Origin: Dastarcus helophoroides
Taxonomy: Eukaryota; Arthropoda; Insecta; Coleoptera; Bothrideridae
Length of the DNA stretch: 64,000 nucleotides
Assembly: GCA_028583605.1 (NCBI GenBank)
Contig: CM053337.1
Location: 27,576,162-27,640,161 of the forward strand
Direction: 5' to 3'
Below, in pieces: positions 54,993-64,000 of the stretch (positions are counted from its first letter, which is position 1; each line of letters starts with the position of its first letter). The translations under genes were made by a program, and so were the position numbers. Under the pieces are notes generated by a model. The model did no database searches. It had not been told where the DNA came from and saw nothing but the letters and a program-made list of their open reading frames with translations.

Positions 54993-56138
54993 CAGGTTGA
55001 ACCAAATTTGATTTCTACTCCAGGGATCTCATAATCTAGTAGAGATACAAGAAAGCTTAAATAGGCAAAGTAGTGCAGAATTTAATACCTAACAATATTC
55101 CGCTAAGAAAACCATAGTATTCCAAGTCTTGATTTTATTCAGAAAAAAACCTAAAATCGTCATTTTTGAAATCCGATTTAAAAAATTCAAAAACTGTTAT
55201 TAGTTGTTTTTAAGGCCTTTTCATTGGTGTACGTTAATTTTTTCTTAATTCAACTGTTTCCAAGAAAATTATGTAAACTTCGTTATTTCTGATAAACGCC
55301 ATATTGAATTTTATTATTTTTAAATTTAGCATATTTTTCTGATTAATTTGATATGTAACATGCCATACCCTAAATGTGGCAAAGTGAGTTAAATGAAGTA
55401 ATTTATTATTTTTAAACAAAAACTTTATAATAGGCGATGCAAGTGCCATAATAAAAACGTTTAGATGTTTTAAAAATTTTGTTGGCAATTTTTACAAAAA
55501 GTCGCTCCTAATAAAATTCTTAAAATGTTCTGAGAATTACATCATTTAAAGGGAATCTTGCACATTATGAGTATTAATAAAAATTTCCATATTATACACT
55601 TTGTTACAATATTTTTAGTTTTTTAATAATAACTATTGCTTTTTTAGAGACTGAATTTTTTATTATTAGTAGCTATAGCGATTGAATTATCTACTATGAT
55701 TTATTTTTTTTTTAATATTAAGCTACTTCATTTAACACACTTTGCCATATTTAAAGAATGCATCAAATTAATCAAAAAAATATGCTCAATTCGAAAATGA
55801 AAAAATTCAATATGGCTCCCATAAGAAATAACAAAGTTTGTAAAATTTTCTCAGAAACAGTTGAATTTAGAAAAAAATAAGGTACACCAATGAAAAGGCT
55901 CTAAAACACATCCAATTACAGTTATTTATTCTTTTCGAACGGACTTCAAATAAACAAGTTACAGCTGATTATTAAAAATGGCAATTTCCAGTTTTTTCTA
56001 AATAAAATCAAGACGAATTGGAATACAATTGATTTCTCAGCGGCATTAAATTTTGCACTACTTTGCCCATTTAACCTTCCTTGGATCTCTTATAGTTTAA
56101 GAGATCCCGGTAGTGAAAATGAAATTTGGTTCAACCTG
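54993..56138. mobile_element. Long-TIR element without transposase (large MITE/foldback)
   Basis: CAGGTTGAACCAAATTTGAT at 54993 is inverted at the end (ATTTGGTTCAACCTG to 56138), with TA on both sides. Inverted similarity continues for roughly 400 bp per arm, sharing GGGATCTC/GAGATCCC, GCACTACTTTGCC, AATCAAGAC, CATTGGTGTAC and TTTAAC-CACTTTGCCA landmarks. About 300 bp of unrelated spacer lies between the arms. No transposase motif exists in any frame. Confidence 0.9.
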
Positions 56139-56149
56139 TATATTCAAAA

Positions 56150-57180
56150 GGTTGAAATTTTTACGAAAAATGGAAAAAGCAGATCTTTAAAAACAACGTC
56201 ATTTTTAGAAAGTCAGAATCTTGAGAAAAATTAGTACCTCTTAAAAAAAAATCAACATTTAAAAAAATCAAAACTTTCAAACATAACGTTAATGTTTTCG
56301 AAAGTTAAAATTTCTAAAAAAGTCAAATTTTAAAAAATAGTTGGAATTTAACAATAAAGTAGAATTTTAAAGAAAGGTTTACGAAAGTCTAAATTTTTAG
56401 TCAAAACCTTAAGAACGGGTATTATTTAATAAGAAGGGGAATTTAAAAAAGATTAAAAATTTTTAGTAATAAGTTAAAAATTTAAAAATAGTTTAAATTT
56501 TTGAAAAAATTAGACACAAATAGACAAAACTAAAAGAAATTGATATTATCAAAAAAAAACAAAATACGCTGGTGCTAAAAATCCAACATGTTAAAAAATG
56601 GGAGTTTTTAAAGTCAAAATTTCGAAAAATGTTAAAATTTTAAGAAAAGATCGAAATTTTGACAGTCGAGATTTTTAAAAACGCGTAAAAATTTTTCGAG
56701 ATATGGTCGAAATTTCGAAAAGAAAGTAGATAGATATTTTAAAGTTAAAAAATGTCCAAAAATTCAAAATTTTCAGAATAGGTGGACATTTTTAAAAAGA
56801 CCAATTTTTCAAGGAAAACCTAATTTTTCAAAACTATTTAAATGTTCAAAAAGTGAGTATTTTAAAATTAAAATTTTCATATTTTCAATAAGTCAGTGTT
56901 TTCAAAAAGTCCACAAATTTCCAAAAAAAAACTTCGACGTATTTAAAAGAAATCGTTGTTTAAAAAAAACGAGAATTGAAAAGGGGTCGAAATTTTTAAA
57001 AAAATTCGATTAAAGTAGAAATTTTGAAAAATTAGCAAATTTTCTTAAAACATTCTCAAAAATTTCGAAATTTTGAAGTCTGAATTTTCAAAAAAAAACT
57101 AAAAAATCAAAATTTTTTAAACAAATTGACATTAAAAAAATTGGTAATTATACGGACTGCCGAAAGAAGCAAAAAATAAA
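56150..57180 (-). repeat. A+T-rich quasi-repeat tract, GTCGAAA polarity
   Basis: GTCGAAATTTT / TTTTTAAAAA words with minus polarity, mirroring the tract left of the long-TIR element. Confidence 0.65.
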
Positions 57181-57215
57181 ACTGTCATATACCAATGTTT
57201 TTTTTCTGAAGTTTC

Positions 57216-57750
57216 AAATTAATTGTATCATATTATAAACGTTTGGAGTTCAGCCCCAAAACAGACTTTAGCTCTTTTGGATTCAATTCAAAGAAGAGCG
57301 ATTTGCCTAATTGATGACGAGAGTCTGACCGATTCTATTGAAACGCTAGAGCACAGGCGTATAGTTTGTGACTTGTCTCTTTTCTACAAGTACTATCACG
57401 GAAGATGCTCGCTTGAACTAATAGGATTGATCTCCCCAAGGGTAAGGTTCTTGAGGCATACTAGACAGTCGGAGACATCAAATTCCTGTGCGGTCCAGCT
57501 TGACGCAGTGAGGACTTCTGTCTATGGAGACGCTTTTTTCTATAGAACTTCCAAGTTATGGAACTTGTTACCGAAAGGAATTTTCCCAATAATTACAACC
57601 TATCCTTGTTTAAGAAGGCGGTTCATCGCCATCTATCCTTGTTTCCGCATCCTACTCGCAGTGCTTTGAAAGCATAATGGGTTTACCCTTTGCGAGTGGA
57701 TGAAACTTAAAAAAAAAAATAAAAAAAAATAAAAAAAATAAAAAATAACA
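57216..57750 (+). mobile_element. LINE family A 3' fragment with A-rich tail
   Basis: Codes VWSSAPKQTLALLDSIQRRA, LIDDESLTDSIETLEHRRIV, then SLFYKYYHGRCSLELIGLIS and FFYRTSKLWNLLPKGIF. One frameshift near 57590 separates this from NYNLSLFKKAVHRHLSLFPH and the stop. The C-terminal RT-thumb-like LWNxLP region is typical of Jockey/CR1-type elements. The 3' end is GTGCTTTGAAAGCATAATGG...GAGTGGATGAAAC followed by an (A/T)AAA tail to about 57750. Severely 5'-truncated, as is usual for target-primed reverse transcription. Confidence 0.9.
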
Positions 57751-58841
57751 ATTTTATAACTTATAGATTAAAACTACTTTTTATATCTTTTATATTTGCA
57801 TGCGGTGTAGTCCTTGTTTATTATGCTTTTGTTTGTTGATTATGTGATACTGTCAGAACGAAATTTCTGTTTCAAACTCTCACGCCGCATAATCAAATTA
57901 AAGTACAAATTAAATAATGAATAGTATTTTCACTTTCTACGAATTCAATTTAGTTTACACATTGCAGGATAGGCTATCAAGCGAGTTAAACTTTTAATTC
58001 AGCGAGAGACTATTTCGCAATGAATGGGACGACTGTTTATGGCATGGTAAGTCGCGAGTTGAAATCTCGCTGCCGACCATGCTTTTTTTAACTATATTAA
58101 ACATCTTACTTATAACTGCATAATGATACTAACGTTAGAGTACGTCGGTAACTAGAATTAGCGTTATGGCAGCGTGATTCTGACGTAAAACCATAAGTTT
58201 TCCTCCTACTAATGGTCGTTCAACGCTCCTAAAGAAGTTTTCACTTAAAAGAAATCGATGTTCTGTACTTTTTTATTTCTCAAACTGATTTTTTTTAAAT
58301 TTTGTTGTCGTTTTTCCTAAATATGACAACGCAAAACTCCGTGCACCCAATACATAGATCGTAAAGGTCCCGGAGCCTATAACTACCCCCGGGTGTAGAG
58401 ATTCTCTCTGCGGGCCTGAAAACAGGTCAGGTAAAACTTGAATCTTTTAAACTAAATTTGCTTTCATTCTGCATTAAATAAATGTATGCCCACCGACCTA
58501 CAGAAAGAAAAAACCAATTTCGCCCTATTCCTATTTGACTCTGGCGCGTAATTTCCTTCCGACACCAGAGGATCCCTAAAATCACTTTAGATAAAGCCAT
58601 GGCATGATGGATTTTAGCGGCAAATTGATATCCCGTCACCCGTTGAGTAGTTTAGCGGTTTACTATCGATTAGGGCAGTTGTACGAGGTCCCTTCCGAAG
58701 CATAAGCCGCACTTAATACTTGTCGAAGTTGAGATTAAGTAAATCATTGCGGACACTTCGGAGCAAGTGGTTTTATGAATGGCAGGGATTTTATCCAGAC
58801 GAACTTAAACTTTAAGATAAAAGGTATGTGATTAAACGTAC
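57751..58841. other. Intron-like region with a tRNA-like fragment, no gene
   Basis: GC content rises towards 58320-58740. No open frame has a recognisable product. A tRNA 3'-half-like sequence sits at 58042-58089. Confidence 0.4.
58042..58089 (+). other. tRNA-like fragment (T-arm plus poly-T terminator)
   Basis: 58054-58070 forms a 5-bp stem GCGAG/CTCGC with a 7-nt loop TTGAAAT, exactly T-arm geometry and close to a pol III B box. TGCCGACC follows, as in a tRNA 3' acceptor strand, then T7 at 58083. No matching 5' acceptor (GTCGGCA) lies upstream. Alternatively GCATGGT/ACCATGC (58042-58048, 58076-58082) closes an outer stem. Probably a tRNA-derived SINE or tRNA pseudogene remnant. Confidence 0.4.
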
Positions 58842-58968
58842 CTGATAATTCTTCGGTGGTAGCATTTTCATCGATGATTGTATCCATCATATTTCCGGCT
58901 GCTGCTGACGGTATTATCATATTACAAGGATTGTTAAAAGCTCCATTCGGTAACACTTCAACGCGCAT
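58842..58968 (-). CDS. Putative distal first coding exon of the PDE8-like gene
   Basis: Minus strand ATG at 58968, 42 codons plus one base, ending at donor TCAG|GTACGT (phase 1). The peptide starts MRVEVLPNGAFNNPCNMIIP and ends DENATTEELS. It is open with no stops, and codon use is balanced compared with surrounding A+T-rich DNA. The terminal G completes a Glu codon with the first two bases (AG) of the exon at 33686-33756, giving an uninterrupted frame into the PDE8 region. No family match is recognised for this N-terminus, and no transcript evidence is available. Confidence 0.55.
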
Positions 58969-60835
58969 TCAGTTACAACCACTTGTCACAATTTCAGGCT
59001 TTCACGGAAGGCACTTTTACGCACAATGCCTTTAAAGAATAAAAACAATCACTGTTTTAGGGAGAGTTCTTTAGTCAACAATTGTGCCGTTGCAAGATTC
59101 TAAAGTGATAACTCTTTTAACTTATTAAAATCGAGCGCAATAAACATCAGAATGCGATGAATATTGACCTTGTCCCTGTTTAAGAGTTTTAAATTGTCGT
59201 AAGACAACAATTTATATTTTACTCGTCGTCGTATGTAAAATTCGTCAATTGTTTATATTGAGATTTAATGAGCTCCAGCGCATGTCGTCTTGGTGTAATG
59301 CAGCACAATCCTCTAAAAATCTCCGATTATGTGGATGCTAAGGCGCCATGTAAAACGCGATAATTTTTGAATTTAAAGTCAACGAAATTTTGACGCGGTA
59401 TCCAAAATGTGGGGCACCACTCCTTTTTTGAACCGAACTAGTCGCGCACCCGCCGTATTAGAGATTATATGTGATAGAAGATATCAATCAATTGAACAAC
59501 TCACTTTAGGCGACTTTCACTTGATTCACGTGACGTATTTGGCAGAATATTCGTTCTTTTGGTCGACTTCATTCATAGTCGTTAACGTGAGGACGACTGC
59601 GATTTGATTTATAATGTGGTGTTAATTTTCCTCAGTTATTGGTGCGATCGCATTGCATAAAATATGTAGCGACTCAGGTGATAATTTGTCGAGAAAGTTA
59701 TTGTTGTTTGGAAAATTTCCACTGTTAATAATTGATCGATAATGAAGTAGGCTGTCTTCAAGAATGCGACTTACTGATTAACTAAAATAACTATATAAGA
59801 TATACAGCAGTGGCGTAGCTAGGAAACAATTGTGCAAGAAATATTTCCGGGTCTCTTTTTTCTCAAAAAGATTTGTTTTTTTAAGACAATTGACAAATCT
59901 CAAGGACACAAAGTAATATCCATATTGTAATTAGTGTATTCATTTATCGCATCAATTACTTGAGATAAATATCAACATAAAAAAAAATTCGAAACTTACA
60001 AAAAAAATCATCGAAGATCGAGAAAAAATCTAATTTAGGAATCTTTTCAGGAAATAGTAGTTGCAATTTTTAAAAAAAAAGTCTAAATTTCGTTTGATGT
60101 CAATATTTTGGAAAACATGAAAATTGCAAATTTTTGAGAATAAAAGCAAAAAGTTAATTTTTATGTATATAAAAATCGAAACTGACTGAAATATAAGGCG
60201 TTTAGTGCAAGACTGACCTAGCCAACATATTTAGACATTTCCTGATTTTCAATTTATTCTACTCAGAACATTGATATGTGTAACTCCAACCGCTGACGGT
60301 AGAACACAAACCCATGTTCAATACTTCTACTATTTATCAGATGGCAGCAATATTTAATATTTGCACCGAGTATTAAAAAATTAGAATTTTCTTGATTAAT
60401 TTTTAGGTATATCCATGGATTCAGTTGGGCTGCTGTTGCACAAAGCGCCTTATATATGTATATCAACGCACAGCCCAAACCGCTAACTCTAGGAACTCGA
60501 AAATTTGCATAGGGGTTTTTTTGTAATGTAAGCGAACACTAAGAAGGAATTTTCGAAAATTCGACTTCTAAGGCGGCCTAAACGGGCGTTCAAAGATCGC
60601 TCAGACGTCTGTCAATGTGATAGGTTCCGGTGGCCAATTTTAATTTATGGATTAAGCTGATTAATGATTGTAAGACTAATAAGTATCAACGGGAAAGTGG
60701 CGCAAGAAATTATCACTTCCATTATTAGAGATGGAAATGACGGAATTTGCCTGTCAGCAGCTTTAAATTTTGCAAAGAGCTTCTTTTTTAAAATAAAGAC
60801 AAGGTAATTGTTTAATATTCAGATTTAATCTGATA
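58969..60835. other. Upstream region of the distal exon, then repeat remnants
   Basis: The first few hundred bases would hold the 5' UTR/promoter of the minus-strand gene; no core promoter motif is convincing. At about 59810 a CAGTGGCGTAGCTAGGAAAC sequence resembles a common DNA-transposon terminus and is followed by A+T quasi-repeat words to about 60170. No other gene. Confidence 0.4.
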
Positions 60836-63800
60836 GGTGGTAGACTGGAACTTTCAGTTGTCCGAGGTAGTACCAGCCCGCGTATCTCTAGGAGGCGGTG
60901 AAATGATGCTTACATCGTGTTTCCGTCCCTGATACGTGAGTCGGTTTCTGCTATTCTTCTTTCCTAATCCTGTCCTTTTCCTTATTTTCTTTTTTCATCT
61001 ACTCTGATTTTTTCTTCTAATTATTAAAAACAAAGATGATGGATTCACTTCGTGCAAAAAGTTCCGGACGTAAACTACCCTCCCGTTTGGATGTCCAGGT
61101 CGAGGGTGTACAAGGGAATTCAAAATCGACGGAAAATTTTAATGTATCACAGGCCAAGTTTCTTTCAAATAATTCATTTAAAATTCAATTCTGTAACATT
61201 TGCGGTCTAAACGCAAATCTAAACTCGGTTCATCAACACCTTCAAAATGAAAGACCACATGTGCTGTCTCTGACAGAAATCCAAGTCTCCCCATCCATCA
61301 ATAAAGTCCACTTGCTTTGCCCTAACTACGACTTGGACACAAAATTATGACACAAGAGGGGAATTTGTGCTTTTAAGCAAAGCGACCTGTCCTGTCAACG
61401 AGAAGAAGCATTGGAATCGGCTGATCATGATGTGATTTGGCTAAAAATCTGCTCCAAAAACGAAGTAATATTCACTTGTTCACTTTATTTGCCTCCAAAC
61501 GATCCCCCATACAGACAACTCTTCTCTTATCTTTCCGTAACCTTTGATCACCTACAGACCAAAAGCTGAGGTTGCCTTTCTCGGTGAGTTCAACGTACAC
61601 AATATCCCCTGGTTCAAGTTTTCTTTCCGAACTGACGACGCGCGAAGGGTGGCAGAGGCTTTCGCCATCGCTTGTGAATTATCGAAATTAGTTGAGGAAC
61701 TCACAAGAATTCCTGATGTAGATACCCATCAACCTAATCTACTCGACCTTTTTCTTACAAACTCATCAAATTCGTATAAAATCTCTGTGACATCACCGCT
61801 TGGAAATTTGGATCACAAGCTTGTAGCAGCCTTTCATATACCATTCATATACCACCTCTTTCTCAGACGCAGTCCCGTAGGGTTTGGCACTTTAACTCTG
61901 CAAACTGGGAAGAATTAAGAGACTTCTTTGCATCTTTCCCATGGCAGGAAGTTTGCATTAACTCAGACAACCCTTCCTTAGTCGCCGAATCCATCAGGGA
62001 AACTATCCTGATTGGGATGGAATGCTCAATTTCCCACTCCCAAAAGAAGTCTGCCTCCAGTAAATCTTGGTTCAGCAAAAAATGTGCTAGGGCTGTCCCC
62101 TGCAAAAATCGCGCATATCGTCATTGGCAAAATAATCCCTCAGTCGAGACCCGGACCATCTTTGTAGATGCACTAATTTTTTGTAAACAAATTATTGACG
62201 AGGCAAAAGGTGATTTCGATCGTAAAATGCGCCAGAGGCTTATCAACTGTCCGAACGATTCCAGGTCCTTTTGAGGGCTTGCAAAGTCGATTGGAAAGAA
62301 TTTTACACCTTCAAGTTTTCCACCTTTACTCGATAAAAATAGCAATATTGCTACTACCTCCAAGAAAAAGGCTGACATGTTAGCCTTAATGTTTGCTAAA
62401 AATTCCAATCTTAATTCTCGAAACGCAGAACCTTCTATTCTTCCTAGGGTTGGCACTTTGATGCCTAAAGTTGTTTTCAGACAATGCCCAATCAGGTAGA
62501 TTTCTCTTGAGTTCGACACCTTGAAAACTTCTGGCCTTGATGGTATTCCCGCTATTGTTGTTAAGAAATGCGCCCCAGAATTGACTCCTATCCTAAGCAA
62601 ATTGTTCACACTCTTACAACAAAGGTGTATTCCCTAACATCCGGAAATCTGCTAGAGTGCAGCCTCTTCCTAAAAAGGAAAAAAGAAATCTGGCTAACAA
62701 CTACCGCCCTATATCTTTGTTAACCGTTATATCTAAAGTGATGGAAAAGGTTATCAGCATCGAGATTCTCAAATATCTGGAGGAAAATAGAATCATCTCC
62801 GACAAGCAATACGGTTTTAGACAACAACGTTCCACTGGCGATCTACTGGCATATGCTACTCATATCTGTACCTCAGTTATGGAAAAACATGGTGAGGCTA
62901 GGATTGTGGCATTGGATATCTCAAAGGCTTTCGATAGAGTTTGGCACCGATCTCTTCTCGCCAAATTAACATCTTATGGTCTTTCTCCTTGACTCTGTCA
63001 TTTGATATTCAATTTTCTCGCTGACAAATCTCTTCAGGTCGTCGTCGATGGTATCTTATCCAAGACATTTGCGATTAACGCGGGGGTGTCTCAGGGGTAT
63101 GTTTTGTCTCCTACTCTATTTCTGTTACACATAAACGATCTCTTAGCTTCAATTTCCAATACTGTATACAGCTACGCAGATGATAGTAACCTTGTGTCCT
63201 CTTTTTTCTCCGACAAACCATTATCTATCGCTGCTTCAGATCGACTAAGGGAACACCAGATACAGACAATTAATTGGAATCTCGAGATTATTCTAAAATG
63301 AAGTAAGAACAATTTGGACGGTAAAATCCTTCCGATGGAATCTAATCTATCTATTCTAGAAGTGAATGCAAGCACTAACTTCCCTTGGGACGATCATGTG
63401 TGCGCCATTGCCAAATCCGCCTCTCAGAAGCTAGGCTTTCCTTTTACAGCCAAAAAGTACTTTACATCTGTTAACACTTTACAAAGCTTAAGTAAGGCCA
63501 ACAGTAGAATACTGTTCTTATGTTTAAAGTTTAGCCCCAAAAAAGATCGATTCGCCTAATTGATGACGAGAGTCTGATCGATTTTCTCGAAACACTAGAG
63601 CACAGGCGTATGGTTGATGACTTGTCTCTTTTCTATAAGTACTATCATGGAAGATGCTCGCAGGAACTAATAGGATTGATCCACCCAAGGGCAAGACTCT
63701 TGAGGCGTACTAGATAGTCGGAAACAGCGAATTCCTGTGCGGTCCAGCTTGACACAGTGAGGATTTCTGTCTACAGAGACTCTTTTTCTATAGAACTTCC

Positions 63801-63965
63801 AAGTTATGGAACTTGTTACCGAGAGAAATTTTTCCCAAAAATTACAACGTATCCTTGTTTTAGAAGGCAGTTCATCGCCATCTATCTTTGTTTCTGCATC
63901 CTACTCGCAGTGCTTTGAAAGCATAATGGGATTACCCTTTGCGAGTGGATTACACTTAAAAAAAA
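60836..63965 (+). mobile_element. LINE family A, longest copy, inactivated
   Basis: 60836-61035 is probable 5' UTR. From 61036 the frame reads MMDSLRAKSSGRKLPSRLDV and enters an apurinic-type endonuclease: IQFCNICGLNANLNSV, VLSLTEIQVSPS, then FLGEFNVHNIPW (catalytic Asp of GDFN is Glu), PDVDTHQPNLLDLFLTN and GNLDHKLVAA. The linker SKSWFSKKCARAVPC and the RT follow: NLANNYRPISLLTVISK, QYGFRQQRST, IVALDISKAFDRVWH, INAGVSQGYVLSPTLF and the YADD box at 63173-63184. After shifts the C-terminal LWN-LP region ends near 63925, followed by an A-rich tail. Many stops and frameshifts. No RNase H domain, unlike family B. Confidence 0.9.
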
Positions 63966-64000
63966 GCTTCGATACAATTCTGGTCTTATAAAGAGGTAGA

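Noticed and set aside
58427..58639. Minus-strand frame of 70 codons
   Set aside because: It has no motif and no splice support; it lies in a GC-richer intron stretch.
1..64000. CRISPR arrays, bacterial operons, riboswitches, plasmid origins
   Set aside because: Nothing of this kind is seen; composition, splice sites and element content indicate animal nuclear DNA.

Overview
The window reads as intronic and intergenic nuclear DNA of an animal, most likely an insect or other arthropod. It is strongly A+T rich, has no bacterial gene structure, has single exons bounded by GT/AG splice sites, and is packed with decayed mariner, pogo/Tigger, Tc1, hAT, P/THAP-like and non-LTR retrotransposon copies. 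No species can be named from the sequence alone.

Host gene. The best-supported host gene lies on the minus strand. Two adjacent small exons at 1473-1526 and 1204-1394 encode the receiver-like N-terminal region of a PDE8-type cAMP phosphodiesterase. Upstream exons on the same strand have compatible reading phases: a first exon at 58842-58968 (ends phase 1), an internal exon at 33686-33756 (enters phase 1, leaves phase 0), and a separate first exon at 17310-17561 (leaves phase 0). Both upstream routes join 1473-1526 in frame, so the window probably spans the 5' half of a very long PDE8 gene with alternative N-termini. Weaker candidate exons on the same strand are at 8082-8252, 24682-24820, 39987-40100 and 46372-46466.

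Transposon layout. 1-490: LINE fragment. 2086-2660: MITE. 2765-3665: RNase H-type LINE. 3985-4400: fragment of a widespread repeat protein. 5331-7945: pogo-like element split by a complete mariner (5778-7057). 18312-20189: Tigger-like element with intact ends. 25514-27469: long-TIR mariner relative. 27840-28860: mariner remnant. 29600-31230: hAT element with a perfect 8-bp target duplication. 31440-32110: hAT transposase remnant. 32420-32745: Tc1 remnant. 32921-33277: LTR-like unit. 34900-36140: another mariner. 48090-51970: LINE and THAP cluster. 54993-56138: transposase-free long-TIR element. 57216-57750 and 61036-63965: LINE copies. All coding copies are broken.

Other repeats. Large tracts consist of an A+T-rich quasi-repeat built on the phrase CAAAATTTCGACTTTTT, which keeps one polarity over kilobases and then flips. 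At 11255-13995 it forms a four-copy tandem array with a period of about 690 bp. Five copies of an inverted-repeat element (near 15.8, 36.5, 37.9, 42.6 and 43.9 kb) carry a CUGANGA / hairpin / GAAA arrangement that resembles a hammerhead ribozyme core. This is the most interesting unexplained signal in the window.
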